A DNA stretch of 58,724 nt. It comes from a virus. Position numbers and translations under genes: made by a program. The notes beneath the pieces are model-generated. The model was not told the DNA's origin, did no database searches, and worked only from the letters and a program-made list of their open reading frames with translations. Numbering within the stretch: the first letter of the stretch is position 1; each line of letters starts with the position of its first letter. Below, piece after piece: positions 9,101 to 19,741 of this stretch. The stretch lies in the IMG/VR virus record IMGVR_UViG_3300046167_000872, positions 1 to 58,724 of that record; one strand, 5' to 3'.

Positions 9101-12100
9101 ATGTTTAAGTTAAACGGCGAACAATACTCTTTAGAAGATTTACAAAAAGCGGCTGAAAAATACAACATGGAATTTGACGCTTATATGGAGGTTATGAAAA
9201 CTAAAGGATTAGAAGAAATAGCTTCTATAGATTCAGTTGATACCTCAAAAAAAGAAGACCTACAGACTGCGGGCGCGACTGTGGGAGAAATGCAAGTGCC
9301 CGATATGGACTTAACATCGGAAGCTGGTTCATTGGAATTTCCAGGAACTGAAGTCGAGCCTGAACCATTACCATCATTTGAAAGCTTTATACCTGAGTCT
9401 GAGTATATAACTACTACAAGATCAGGAAGGCGCCCTACTACTTTAGGCATAGATGAAGCTTCAAAAAAGTACGATGAGTACTACACCAATATTTCCCCTA
9501 TAGCTTTAGATTTAAAAAACGTTAGCTTAGACTCTGCTGTAGAGGCTTATAAAGAAGAATATTCTGATTTAGGTTTTGAATTTCACAAGAAAAGCAGAGG
9601 GATAGCAATAACTGCCCCTAATGGGAGCGAGCAGACTTTTGTTACTTCGCTGGGAGGGGGAAGACAAGGTTATCAAGGGCAGAATTGGAGTAAAGCCCAA
9701 GAGTTCATAGAAAGAAATAAGGGTGACCAAAAGGCTTGGGAAAGTAAAAAGGCAGCGATAAGAGGAATAGAATCTATAATGTCTGATATTATCGAAAAAG
9801 AGGACTATTATGATTTAGATTACGGGACTCTTAACCTCAAACAAGGGAAAGACGTTGCTATCCTAGATTCTAAAGATTTATTTTACAATCATCCTGACCT
9901 TGTACAGGGAATTAAAAACGAAGCTGTTAAAAGGTACAATAGATATAATGTAGAAGACAGAGAAAAAACATTATTTGGAGATACTGCTTTTCAAGTAGCG
10001 GATATTTCTGATTATAGATTAGACGAAATAACTGAGAATGTTTTTGCAAAAGCAATGGCGCAAGATGCTGCTTATAAGGCTGAGCAAACAAAAGAAATAA
10101 TTTTAAAAGAGGCTAAGGAGAAATTTGAAGGCGATTTAAATGCTTTGGCTGACTGGGCTACTAATGCGGGTGCAGCGGAAGTTCAAGATCCTATTGAGAA
10201 AAGAATAGCTAATAGCTGGAGAAATGTTTATAAGTTACAAAACGCTTTAGATTCAGAAAACTTAACGCCTGAGCAGCAAGTTGGATATAATGAAAACTTG
10301 TCAAAAGCAGCAAAAGAAGCGGCTGAACTAACAAAAAAACATTTAAACCCTAATAACGTAATTTTATTTAACCCTTCTGAAGGATTTACTAAAACGCTAA
10401 AACCAGGGTCTAGCGAGGAAGGCGGAATAAATATAGCTCCTCAAGTTCAAGAGGAAACAACCCGGTTGGTTGCTTTAAAAAACGGAAGCTTTAAAGCTTT
10501 ACAAAATAGATATGTAGCGCATAGAATAGACTTAACAGATATGCGCAAAAACTTAAGTAAAGAGCTAGAGGTCACAAGAGGCGACGGATCAAAGTATAAA
10601 GCGACCTTAAGTAACCTTGTCAATCAACACATAATGGGTACCGGGAAGTTTATTCCAGGTTTATCCGAAGATATTGAAGCTAGAGGCCCCAAAGGCGATG
10701 ATTTAGGAACAGGGGCTATACAAGAAGTTTTTGGAAAGCGCGAAATAGAAGGCATTGCTAAAGAGTATATGCGCCTTAAAGCTCGGGATGTAGCTTTTAA
10801 GAACATGTACCTTCTTAACATCAACCCTAAAAGTGTAGAGCGCTCTGGTTTTTGGGCATCAGCGGGAGAAGGGTTTTTAGAATCTTTATCTTCCGGTGAA
10901 GTAGTAGATTTTTATAGCGGGCCAAATGCTTCCGATGTGTTAAGTGAAGTAAAAGAAGTAGGAGACGAAGCGGGAATAGAATGGGATACAGATCAACTAA
11001 ATAATTTTAAAGAAACTGGTAAAGAATTTTTAGGAACTACAGTAGGCGGGTTACCTGTTTTAGCAAGTGAGTTTGCTTTAGCTAATGTTGTGGCCGGGGC
11101 TACTCTTGCTGTTGCAGGCGGAGATGTTTTTATAGCTGGACTTAAGGCCGGAAAATATTATAAGGCAGGAAGAAAAGCAGCAATGTCTACCGACGAAATT
11201 TTATCAGGAGCAGCTGCAGACGGGTATAAAGGTAGTATACTAAGTAAACCTGTTCAAAAATGGGTTAGTATGCAGCCGGGTATTATAAAAGTAGGAGGCG
11301 GTGTAGTAGACAGGTTAACAGCTCTTACTCTTGAGGCTACTATCGAAGGCTTTAAAATGCAAGGAGTTGTAGGGGATAGCGGGTTTGGAATGGGGGCTGC
11401 ATTTACTCCTGCTGCGGCTTTAGTTAATACATTAGCAGGAAGGCTAGGCGTGAGGTTTAAAGCTAAAGGAGCTTTTCATAAACTAAACGATATTGTACTT
11501 AAGCCGTTAAAGGGCGGTATTGTTATGGTGCCTTCCGCAGAGGGAGGGGCTATTATAGAGGCTGCTATTGACGATTACATAGGAGGAAAAGATTTTAATA
11601 CTTATTTAGACGAAAACTTTAGAGATATAGAGTGGCTTGGAGAAGGCGGAATATATAGAAGGTATTTAGGGCATGCTGTAACCGGCGCGGCACTCTCTTA
11701 TTCTCATTTACCGGTTAAAAAAATACTTACAAAAACATTAAATGGTCAAATGGATTTAAGCGCAAAAGCTTTTGAAGAAATTAACCTTATTAATGCTCAA
11801 ATAGAACAAGAACTTAAACTAGAAGGCGGAAAAACTAGAATTTCTAGGGTTTTAAAACCGAAACTTGAAAAGGCACTGGAGATATACGTCGCGGCTGATA
11901 ATTACATAAGTGAGGCCTACGCTTTAAATGAAGCAACCGATCCTCAAGCAAATGCAAGGCAAGCCTCGAGGGATATTGAAAAAACAGTAAAAGACTTTAA
12001 AAAACGCACCGGAAAAGATCTTAACTTGAGCTTAAGCATAGAAATGAAGGGTGAAAACCTAAATGGAAAAGCTGCTGAAGTTACCAAAAGAGAAGACGGA

Positions 12101-15100
12101 GGCTGGAATATTACAGTTGACGCTAGGAAATACCATAAAGGTATATTTGGGCACGAGCTCGGGCATGTTTATGGAGAAATATTTGGTTTAAACAGTCCGG
12201 AAAGCTTAGGCAAAATTGTTGATTTTATAAATAAAACAGTAAAAAAGAATACAGGAGAAGATTTAAAAGCCTTGGTGGAAAAGTCTTACGAGGGCAAGCA
12301 GGCTAAAGAACTTAACTCTGAAGAGTACTTAATGGCCGTTATAGAAATTCTTGGAAAAGGAGGAAGTGGCTTAGTAAGAAACAATGTTTATGGAGAAATT
12401 GTCCAAAATTTAAAAGGATTCTACGAAAGGAGAATGAAAAAAGGTTTTGATGGTAAAGCTCCACAACTTAAAATAGAAAGCCCCCAGGAACTTTTGAATC
12501 TTTTACAAAGACTATCTAAGGGGGTTGGTAAAGACGGCTCTGTAAAGCAATTCCAGCAACTATCTAATCTTTACTTAAACAATACCAAAATATTTGACGG
12601 TACTACAAAAGAAATAAAAGGAACATACGGCTCAGAAAATATTAGTGAACAAATTGCTAATATAATGCTAGAGCAAAGACGTATAGCATCTATACCGGCA
12701 TCGGAAAGGAGTGCCGCGCAAATTCAGAAGCTAAAAGATAATGTCATAAAAATTAAAGAGCTAAAAGCTGAAGAGACTGAAATAATTGACGTTAAAAAAC
12801 CAGCTGTTAAAGCACTAAATAAAAAAGTTATATTTTTAGCAGGTGCGGCTGGCAGCGGTAAAACAACGCTTATAAAAAACTTAGGGTTGCCGAGCAAAGG
12901 TTTTGAAATCATTAATCAAGACCCGCTTCTCGAAAAGTTTTCTAAGGAAGCTGGACTCCCTGCAGATATGAATAAGCTCACGTCGGAACAAAAAGAAGAT
13001 TGGCGAGCAGCTCAGGAAAAAGCCGGCAAAGAAACTAGAGAGCGACTAAACAAGCTCAGAGAAGCCGGAACTGGGCTAGTTTTTGACAGCACTGGAGCTG
13101 GTAAAGCTACAATGGAAAGAGATATTAGAGAATTTAAACAAGCTGGTTACGATGTTAAACTTATATTCGTTGATTCTCCTTTAGAAAAATCACTAGAAAG
13201 AAACCGACAAAGAGAAAGAGTGCTTACTGACACTGCTGTTAGGAATAGCTACGAAGCAGTGCTAGCTAATAAAAAAAGATTTAAGGAAGTACTTGGTACT
13301 GATTTAATAGAAATAAACACAAGCGACGCAGAGGCGGCTCGTAAGGCTACTTCCGATATATCTAGCAAAATAAATGAGTTTATTGGTGAAAAGAAAACCA
13401 TAATAGATGCTGATACAAAGTTTGAAAAGCTAGCTCAGCTTAAAAAAGAAAATATAGAATTAGCCGAAAAATTCGGAAAAGAACCAATTCCGGGTCCTGC
13501 TGAAAAAAGACTTGAAAAAGAAATAATAGAAGACTTAAAAGATCCTATTAATAAGCTTATAACAAATAGGACTAAAGCACTATTTGATCCTATTCCCGAA
13601 GAAGCAAGAGCTGGGGTTACTAGAGAAAAGTTTCAAGATTCTATGCGTTCAGACCTTGTAGCTATGGTACTCAACGAATATAAACCAGGAAAACAGTCTA
13701 TAGAAAAATTCCTTATTAATAGAGGGTACGTAAGAGCTTTTAACCTAGCCGAAAGACTTGGTATTAAAGCAGCAGAAAAAGGAATAGACAAAGGAATTGA
13801 AGCTGCAGAAAAAGTAGCTGCTGAACCCACAAGTGTTGAGCCCACAAAAGGAGTAAAGTTAATTGAACCTGTAGAAAGACTCATTAAAGATCCCGAGCTT
13901 AAAAATAAGTTTAAAAAACAAGTTGAAGAAGCTACAAAGGATTTTGACCCAGGAGAAGTAAACTATAAAACATTGGTAGATGCTGCTCCTGAGCTAACTA
14001 GAAAAGTATTTGGGGAAGTATTAAAAGAAAACGGTAAAGTAGATAAGGCAAAAACAAAAAAGCTTCAACAGCAGTTCATAAGAAATAATGCTGAGGTTAT
14101 CTATGCTTTGCTACCAGAAGGAGCTAGAAAGTTCGCCACGGGTCTTAAAACAGCCACAGGAATACAAGCTAGTCTTTTGAAAAATTTTTATGAAACCGGA
14201 GAACGTACGAAAATGCAGACAGGGACAGAGGCTGGGTTAAAAACTCAGACCAAAAAACCTTTTAATAAAGAAGCGTTCTTAGAAGTTTTCGGAGCAAATA
14301 AAAACCAACCACAAAACCGAAACCAACAAACAGCTATTGACGCTCTCATTAAAGAAGTTGGTAAGGCTATGACAAATAGAGCATACCGTCAGGCATTAGA
14401 GGCGCAGGAGGTTTCTATGAATACTATTCAGAAAATTGCTGATGGCAAGTCTATTAATATGGCTTCACATGGTGTTGCCGAAAAATTTGGTAAAGTATTA
14501 TTAGAAAACCCTTCTGAAAAAAATCAAGCTATTGCGGCACAAGCAATATCAATGATCTCTAGAAACTTACCTAAATTTTATCCTGAAGTTGCATTTGTAA
14601 TGCGAAATTCTGCTAAAAAACGAAATGTTACTTTAGAGTCAATAGTACAGGAAAATATTATGGAGGCCGCGCTTTGGAAAAATAACTATGAAAAAGACGG
14701 GTTAAACTATGTTCCTGCCTCTGAAATAGCTAGTAACGAAGTTATTATTGACAAAGGCAAAAAAACCACTCGTAAACAAAGATATGCGGATAGTGTAGTT
14801 ACATTGCTTGAGTATTTTGGTGACCCTGAAGCAGCAAGTCCTAGCGTTAGAAACGCTTTTTACTCTGCGGTTGGGTATAATAAAATGATAAAATTAGGCG
14901 GTCCTGACGGTTTGCGTATATCTCAGAAAAACTTTAACGCAAATAATAGAACCGAGTTATTAGAAAATGCTTTTAATAAAGGTCAAAAAATCAACTTTAA
15001 TAAGGAAAAAGGGTTTTTTGAGAAAAACCTATCCTCACGCTTTTTTCACAGTCTCTGGAAAAGGGGAGGTTACAAAAAAATACCCTTTTGGAAACGGCTT

Positions 15101-15103
15101 TAA
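9101..15103 (+). CDS. Giant polyvalent virion protein with metalloprotease and P-loop kinase motifs, N-terminal 2000 residues
   Basis: This is the largest frame in the window. With one base removed between about 15014 and 15046 (two runs of six T) it joins the downstream frame for about 2939 residues. Visible parts: an acidic N-terminus; hydrophobic helices near residues 655-700; an HELGH zinc-protease motif at about 1020 followed by the charged helices usual in zincins; and a P-loop GAAGSGKTT at about 1248 with INQDPLLEKF and FDSTGAGK downstream and an Arg-rich lid (ERNRQRER), resembling zeta-toxin or polynucleotide kinases. Such multi-domain giants are typically packaged in the capsid and delivered into the cell. 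The domain calls rest on motifs; substrates are unknown. Confidence 0.65.
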   Translation: MFKLNGEQYSLEDLQKAAEKYNMEFDAYMEVMKTKGLEEIASIDSVDTSKKEDLQTAGATVGEMQVPDMDLTSEAGSLEFPGTEVEPEPLPSFESFIPESEYITTTRSGRRPTTLGIDEASKKYDEYYTNISPIALDLKNVSLDSAVEAYKEEYSDLGFEFHKKSRGIAITAPNGSEQTFVTSLGGGRQGYQGQNWSKAQEFIERNKGDQKAWESKKAAIRGIESIMSDIIEKEDYYDLDYGTLNLKQGKDVAILDSKDLFYNHPDLVQGIKNEAVKRYNRYNVEDREKTLFGDTAFQVADISDYRLDEITENVFAKAMAQDAAYKAEQTKEIILKEAKEKFEGDLNALADWATNAGAAEVQDPIEKRIANSWRNVYKLQNALDSENLTPEQQVGYNENLSKAAKEAAELTKKHLNPNNVILFNPSEGFTKTLKPGSSEEGGINIAPQVQEETTRLVALKNGSFKALQNRYVAHRIDLTDMRKNLSKELEVTRGDGSKYKATLSNLVNQHIMGTGKFIPGLSEDIEARGPKGDDLGTGAIQEVFGKREIEGIAKEYMRLKARDVAFKNMYLLNINPKSVERSGFWASAGEGFLESLSSGEVVDFYSGPNASDVLSEVKEVGDEAGIEWDTDQLNNFKETGKEFLGTTVGGLPVLASEFALANVVAGATLAVAGGDVFIAGLKAGKYYKAGRKAAMSTDEILSGAAADGYKGSILSKPVQKWVSMQPGIIKVGGGVVDRLTALTLEATIEGFKMQGVVGDSGFGMGAAFTPAAALVNTLAGRLGVRFKAKGAFHKLNDIVLKPLKGGIVMVPSAEGGAIIEAAIDDYIGGKDFNTYLDENFRDIEWLGEGGIYRRYLGHAVTGAALSYSHLPVKKILTKTLNGQMDLSAKAFEEINLINAQIEQELKLEGGKTRISRVLKPKLEKALEIYVAADNYISEAYALNEATDPQANARQASRDIEKTVKDFKKRTGKDLNLSLSIEMKGENLNGKAAEVTKREDGGWNITVDARKYHKGIFGHELGHVYGEIFGLNSPESLGKIVDFINKTVKKNTGEDLKALVEKSYEGKQAKELNSEEYLMAVIEILGKGGSGLVRNNVYGEIVQNLKGFYERRMKKGFDGKAPQLKIESPQELLNLLQRLSKGVGKDGSVKQFQQLSNLYLNNTKIFDGTTKEIKGTYGSENISEQIANIMLEQRRIASIPASERSAAQIQKLKDNVIKIKELKAEETEIIDVKKPAVKALNKKVIFLAGAAGSGKTTLIKNLGLPSKGFEIINQDPLLEKFSKEAGLPADMNKLTSEQKEDWRAAQEKAGKETRERLNKLREAGTGLVFDSTGAGKATMERDIREFKQAGYDVKLIFVDSPLEKSLERNRQRERVLTDTAVRNSYEAVLANKKRFKEVLGTDLIEINTSDAEAARKATSDISSKINEFIGEKKTIIDADTKFEKLAQLKKENIELAEKFGKEPIPGPAEKRLEKEIIEDLKDPINKLITNRTKALFDPIPEEARAGVTREKFQDSMRSDLVAMVLNEYKPGKQSIEKFLINRGYVRAFNLAERLGIKAAEKGIDKGIEAAEKVAAEPTSVEPTKGVKLIEPVERLIKDPELKNKFKKQVEEATKDFDPGEVNYKTLVDAAPELTRKVFGEVLKENGKVDKAKTKKLQQQFIRNNAEVIYALLPEGARKFATGLKTATGIQASLLKNFYETGERTKMQTGTEAGLKTQTKKPFNKEAFLEVFGANKNQPQNRNQQTAIDALIKEVGKAMTNRAYRQALEAQEVSMNTIQKIADGKSINMASHGVAEKFGKVLLENPSEKNQAIAAQAISMISRNLPKFYPEVAFVMRNSAKKRNVTLESIVQENIMEAALWKNNYEKDGLNYVPASEIASNEVIIDKGKKTTRKQRYADSVVTLLEYFGDPEAASPSVRNAFYSAVGYNKMIKLGGPDGLRISQKNFNANNRTELLENAFNKGQKINFNKEKGFFEKNLSSRFFHSLWKRGGYKKIPFWKRL

Positions 15104-17921
15104 CGGAAAATTAGAGCAAAAAACTGTCGAGCTAAGAAAGAAATACAATAACGATACTAGCAATCCTAAGTTCAGAAACGAACTAATTGAGTATATAAGA
15201 AACGAACAAACCCATCCTGATCTTAGAGGTACTATTGATGGGTTCGAAAGAACAGTTGAATCTAATATAAAGCTTTTAACAGACACTTATGCCAATATTG
15301 CAGACGCTTATTTTTCTGGCAAAATGTCTTTTGAAGCTGCTTCTGACTTATTGAGAGTACAAAAAGATCACACAGACGGCATATTTAAAGCTTTAATTCC
15401 TTTCGAGAGCGTAAGCATGGGTAGTATAAAAAAATACGCACGCGGAAAAAACAAAAGAAATACTTTTAATGAGCACATGACAGAGCTTATCAATTATAAT
15501 TTAGACTTTATAAGTTTGCTGAAAAAAGAAGGCATAACAAAAGAACAAGTAAATGAGTCTATTAAAGAATTAGTAAGCGGGCTTAAACAAGCTGTTATCG
15601 ATGTTCCTACACAAAAAGTTAAAGACAGTAGAAGATTTGGAGGGCCTTCAAAAAGAAACTTTGCAGATAGAGCGCTCAATACCTTTTTAAGATCTAATAG
15701 TTTAAATAATGACCTTATAATTTCCGGAGAGCACAAAGGCTTTACTAGAGCGGAAGCGCTATTTGACATGCTTGGTGTTGATGGACTTCAAAAGGCTCTT
15801 AATAGAGTACCTGAAAATAGAAGGTTAAAGCAATGGGGCCAAATTAATGAAGCGCTCAAGTCTTTTGAAACCCAAAAAACTAAAGCTTCCGAAGAATTAA
15901 GTAATCAGTTTAATAGAATTATTGAAGAAACCACAGGCATAAAAGCAGGTGAAGATATTAGTGCTGTTAGAGCCAAAATGGAAGCCGGAGCTAAAGGAAA
16001 GTACAAGCTATTTGTTTCCGCATCTGCAGATGATTTCGTAGGTTTAATGAACTATAATGCAGGCAAAGGAAAGCAAGGTGAAGCTCATCAAAAATGGTTT
16101 CAAGAAAATCTTTACGAACCTTACGCTAGAGCGTACACCGAATTCAACTACGACAATGTGCAAATGGCTAAGCAGTTTAAAGACATTAAAAAACTTATAA
16201 AGAAAAACGCTCCTAAATTTAACTTAAGGAAAAAAATTGAAGGAAGTAAGTTTACGTTTGAACAGGCACTTAGAGCAGCCATATGGGACAGTCAAAAAAT
16301 GGAAGTCCCTGGCTTAAATAAAGCCGATTTGAAATTCCTTAAAGAGGCAGTGGCTTCAAATATTAATTTAAGTGTCCTTAAAGAAAACTTAAAAAGAATA
16401 GCCGGAGGCAAATATGCTAAACCCGGTAAAGATTGGTACGCAGGAGATATTTCAAGCGACTTAAGACGAGGCCTTAATACTACCATAAGAGCCAAGCGAC
16501 TAGCAGCATGGAAAGAAAACGTAGACTTAATATTTACACCTGAAACGATGAATAAGCTGGAAGCAGCGCACGGAACCCCTTATAGAAAAGCATTGGAAAA
16601 TATGCTTGATGCAATGTATACCGGTAAAACTCGTAGAGCAGGGAAAGGATCTTTAGAGGGAAGAAGTTTAAATTACCTTAATAATTCAGTAGGTACTATT
16701 ATGTTCTTAAATCAACGGTCAGCAACCCTTCAAATGCTTTCTGCTGGGAACTATATAAATTGGAGCGATAATAATCCTTTAAAAGCCGCTTCTGCTGTGG
16801 CTAATATTCCTCAGTTCGCAAAAGACGTTAAAACACTTTTTAACTCTGACTGGGCAAAATCAAGAAGAGAAGGTTTGCGTATAAATGTAACAGAATCAGA
16901 AATTGCGGATGCCGTTACAGGCTCTAATAATACACCTAAAAGTATTGTATCATTGCTTCTCAAAAAAGGATTTTTACCAACGCAAATTGCTGATGCCGCA
17001 GCTACGGCTTTAGGAGGGGCTTCTTTTTACCGTAATAGAATTAAAACGTATGAAAAGCAAGGATTAGAAACAAAAGAGGCAGAAGCTAAAGCTATGCAGG
17101 ATTGGGTTGAAATTTCTGAAACAAACCAACAGTCGTCAAGGCCTGATAAAATAAGTATGCAGCAGCGCAGTGATCTTGGGAAGATTGTTTTAGCATTTGC
17201 TAATACACCTATGCAGTACACCCGAGAAACTAAAAAAGCTATTTTAGACCTTAAAAACGGTCGCGGGGATGCAAAAACAAACTTAAGCAAAATAGCCTAC
17301 TATACTTTTCTGCAAAACGCAATATTTGCAGGTTTACAAAGCGCGATATTTAAAATGGCGTGGTCTGATGACGAAGAGGATCAAAAGTTTTTAGAAAACA
17401 AAGCGCCTAGAATAATTAACAGTATGGCTGATTCTTTTTTAAGAGGAATGGGTTATGGTGGAGGTATTGTATCGATGCTTAAAAATACAGGGTTAAAACT
17501 TGCCAAGGAGTATAAAAAAGGGTATAAAGGGGATTTAGAAAGCGCCGCATGGGAGTTACTAAAAATTTCACCGCCGGTATCTTCTAAAGTGGATAAAATA
17601 AGATATTCATTTAAAGAAATAGATAGAGCAGGAGGATTTGAAAAAGCAATAAAAGAACCTATAGCGCTAGATAACCCGTTAGTAAAATCTAGCTCTTTGC
17701 TAACAGAGGCTGTGCTTAATGTTCCAGCTTCAAGAGCCTTGACTAAAATTCAAAACTTAACCGAGGTTGCTAATTCTCAAAGAGAGTGGTACGAAAAGCT
17801 TGCGCTGCTAAGTGGGTGGAAAGCATGGGAAATTGACCCCGAAATATCAAAAACAAAAAAGCAAAAATCCTCAAAAATAGACAAACAAAGAAGACTACAA
17901 AAAAGAAAAATGAGCAGATAG
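14967..17921 (+). CDS. Giant polyvalent virion protein, C-terminal part
   Basis: The real coding part begins in the 15014-15046 region, where the upstream frame and this one should join; the ATG at 14967 lies inside the overlap. The sequence is mostly helical and charged. A conserved C-terminal block (QQSSRPDKISMQQRSDLGKI followed by LAFANTPMQY and LSKIAYYTFLQNAIFAGLQ, near 17120-17340) is one I recognise from very large virion proteins of Bacteroidota phages. It ends in a Lys/Arg-rich tail (KQKSSKIDKQRRLQKRKMS). The terminator at 17963 follows. No catalytic motif is seen in this half. Confidence 0.6.
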   Translation: MLLIKVKKSTLIRKKGFLRKTYPHAFFTVSGKGEVTKKYPFGNGFNGKLEQKTVELRKKYNNDTSNPKFRNELIEYIRNEQTHPDLRGTIDGFERTVESNIKLLTDTYANIADAYFSGKMSFEAASDLLRVQKDHTDGIFKALIPFESVSMGSIKKYARGKNKRNTFNEHMTELINYNLDFISLLKKEGITKEQVNESIKELVSGLKQAVIDVPTQKVKDSRRFGGPSKRNFADRALNTFLRSNSLNNDLIISGEHKGFTRAEALFDMLGVDGLQKALNRVPENRRLKQWGQINEALKSFETQKTKASEELSNQFNRIIEETTGIKAGEDISAVRAKMEAGAKGKYKLFVSASADDFVGLMNYNAGKGKQGEAHQKWFQENLYEPYARAYTEFNYDNVQMAKQFKDIKKLIKKNAPKFNLRKKIEGSKFTFEQALRAAIWDSQKMEVPGLNKADLKFLKEAVASNINLSVLKENLKRIAGGKYAKPGKDWYAGDISSDLRRGLNTTIRAKRLAAWKENVDLIFTPETMNKLEAAHGTPYRKALENMLDAMYTGKTRRAGKGSLEGRSLNYLNNSVGTIMFLNQRSATLQMLSAGNYINWSDNNPLKAASAVANIPQFAKDVKTLFNSDWAKSRREGLRINVTESEIADAVTGSNNTPKSIVSLLLKKGFLPTQIADAAATALGGASFYRNRIKTYEKQGLETKEAEAKAMQDWVEISETNQQSSRPDKISMQQRSDLGKIVLAFANTPMQYTRETKKAILDLKNGRGDAKTNLSKIAYYTFLQNAIFAGLQSAIFKMAWSDDEEDQKFLENKAPRIINSMADSFLRGMGYGGGIVSMLKNTGLKLAKEYKKGYKGDLESAAWELLKISPPVSSKVDKIRYSFKEIDRAGGFEKAIKEPIALDNPLVKSSSLLTEAVLNVPASRALTKIQNLTEVANSQREWYEKLALLSGWKAWEIDPEISKTKKQKSSKIDKQRRLQKRKMSR

Positions 17922-17962
17922 GAAAACAAAAAAATGGGCGCTAACCCCAACATTCCTATAAT

Positions 17963-17997
17963 AAAAAAGGGCCCTCATAACCGAGAGCCCTTTTTTT
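17963..17997. terminator. Bidirectional terminator between the converging operons
   Basis: A run of A, the arm GGGCCCTC, a short loop, the arm GAGAGCCC and a run of T form a hairpin that works on both strands. The stem has one mismatch. It lies exactly where the rightward late operon meets the leftward ribonucleotide reductase gene, which ends at 18016. Confidence 0.85.
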
Positions 17998-18015
17998 ATT
18001 TACCTTGACAGGGAT

Positions 18016-19181
18016 TTAACCATCACATGCTATACACGAGTCATCCATTGCTTTAGCTGCAATATCTCCTCGTAACACGCTTTCTGTTCTCATATAATAT
18101 AAAGTCTTAATTCCGTTTTTCCAAGCCGCTAAATGTACTTTATTTATCCATTTAGGACTAGCTTCAGAAGGAAACGCTAAGTTAAGACTCACTGCTTGAT
18201 CAATATACTGTTGACGCAAACCTGCTTGCTCAACAAGCTCTAGTTGATTAATCTCTTTAAAGGTTTTAAAAACCTCTTTGATAGGTATTTCATGCTCGCC
18301 AACCGTGACTTCATCTAACTTACTAATACCTTGTATAGACCCTCCATCTTCTAGAATTTGATTCCAAACCTCAGAAGTATTCATTCCGATCAGCCTTAAA
18401 TGTTCTTCTAGTGCAGGATTTTTTCTAATAAAAGTCCCTTTAGCAGATTGCTCGGTAAATACATTAGCAGCCCAGGGCTCTATCCCCGGAGATACATTAC
18501 CACTAAGCTTACTATTACTAACAGTGGGAGCGACAGCGCGTAAGTGAGTATTGCGCATACCAGTACCAACACACCATAAGGGCTCGCCATAAACTTCCGC
18601 AAGGTCTCTACTCGCTCTTTCACTTTCAATTTTGATTTGACTAAAAATCTTCCTAGTAGCGAATTGCGCAAGTAATCCTTCAAACGGAATTCCGTTGGAT
18701 TGTAAATAACTGTGCCATCCAAGGACCCCGAGACCAAGCGCTCTTCCTTTCTGGGCTGATCTAACTGAGTTTTCAAATCCTCGTAAGCCTTTTGCCTTTT
18801 GTATGAACTCTTCGAGGACTCCGTCCAGAAACCACGTAGCATCATATATAAGGTTTGTATCTTTCCATTCGTCATATTTAGCTATATTTAAAGATGATAA
18901 ACAACATACAAAGCTATGTGTTTCATCTGTGTGCAGTGTAATTTCACTACAAATGTTTGTCATGTGAACCTTAAGCCCGTTTTCTTTATATGCTTTTGGA
19001 TTCGCTTTGTTAACGTTTCCTTTAAACATAATATACGGCTCTCCAGTTGCTTTTCGTTTTCTAAGTAATTTACTCCATCTATCTCTAGCTTCCGCATCCC
19101 CTTGCTCAAGTTTGCGCATAAACTTATCGCCAACAACTGCGCACTGATGTAAATTAAGCGATTGTCTGTTAACATCGCCCT
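18016..19181 (-). CDS. nrdA: Class I ribonucleotide reductase alpha subunit, C-terminal part
   Basis: This carries the catalytic core: the N-x-C-x-E active-site motif (NICSEI), the second active-site cysteine region (SFVCCLSSLN), the LYYMR double tyrosine of the radical-transfer path and a C-terminal C-x-x-C (SCIACDG) that is re-reduced by thioredoxin or glutaredoxin. The open frame extends back to 19335, but the part beyond about 19181 is a shadow of the N-terminal frame. Together with 19169-19738 it makes a 573-residue enzyme, shorter than E. coli NrdA (761) because the ATP cone is absent. It makes dNDPs for phage replication together with the NrdB gene at 21176. Confidence 0.9.
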
Positions 19182-19738
19182 TTAGGCTCTCGTATTTCCA
19201 ACCATTCTTCGAAATCGTCGTGCTCAATATTGATATTAACGGAAGCAGCTCCTCTTCTGACGGATCCTTGATTGGTAGCGAGGATTGTGCTATCATAGAT
19301 TTTGCAAAAAGGTACGACTCCATCTGATGTTCCATTTCCTGTAATTTTAGCGCCAGCGGGTCTGATTTGATTTATGCCAATGCCAACTCCACCGCCGTGC
19401 TTAGCGAGTAACATCATCTCTAAGTTTTTAGTTCCGATATCTTGTATGCTATCAGCAACATCGATGCCAAAGCAGCTAATAGGCAAGCCTCTATCGGTAC
19501 CTGTATTTGATAACACCGGAGAAGCTAAGCATAGCCAACCTTTCCAAATATAGTCAAAGAAATTACCGGCTAACTCAGGTTTGTCTAATCTTCTACTAAC
19601 TGCCGTACATACTCGCTCGTATGCCATTCTAGGGGTTTCACCTTTAAGCAAATATCCTCCACTAATTGTTTTTTTGTATACTTCTGTATCGCCCCATTCT
19701 GGGTAGTCGATTCCTTTGATCCATTCATTATTCCACAT
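19169..19738 (-). CDS. nrdA: Class I ribonucleotide reductase alpha subunit, N-terminal part (frameshifted)
   Basis: This begins directly in the catalytic domain with the redox cysteine segment PISCFGIDV, the GGGVGIGINQIRPAGAKI loop and SVRRGAASVNINIEHDDFEE, all hallmarks of class I alpha subunits. There is no N-terminal ATP-cone domain, so dATP overall inhibition is probably lost, as in several phage enzymes. The frame breaks at the AAAGGG run (plus-strand 19178-19183); removing one base gives EIREPKGDVNRQSLNLHQ and rejoins the C-terminal part. A sequencing insertion is more likely than a real split enzyme, since both parts are otherwise intact. Confidence 0.88.
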   Translation of the reverse strand: MWNNEWIKGIDYPEWGDTEVYKKTISGGYLLKGETPRMAYERVCTAVSRRLDKPELAGNFFDYIWKGWLCLASPVLSNTGTDRGLPISCFGIDVADSIQDIGTKNLEMMLLAKHGGGVGIGINQIRPAGAKITGNGTSDGVVPFCKIYDSTILATNQGSVRRGAASVNINIEHDDFEEWLEIREPKGRC

Positions 19739-19741
19739 ATG

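Noticed and set aside
12829-13380. Zeta-type toxin-antitoxin module
   Set aside because: The kinase motifs are inside one giant virion reading frame, with no separate toxin gene and no antitoxin; they are a domain of the polyvalent protein.
18480-18875. 131-residue second frame inside nrdA as a nested gene
   Set aside because: It is a shadow of the conserved catalytic region; the sense frame carries all active-site motifs.
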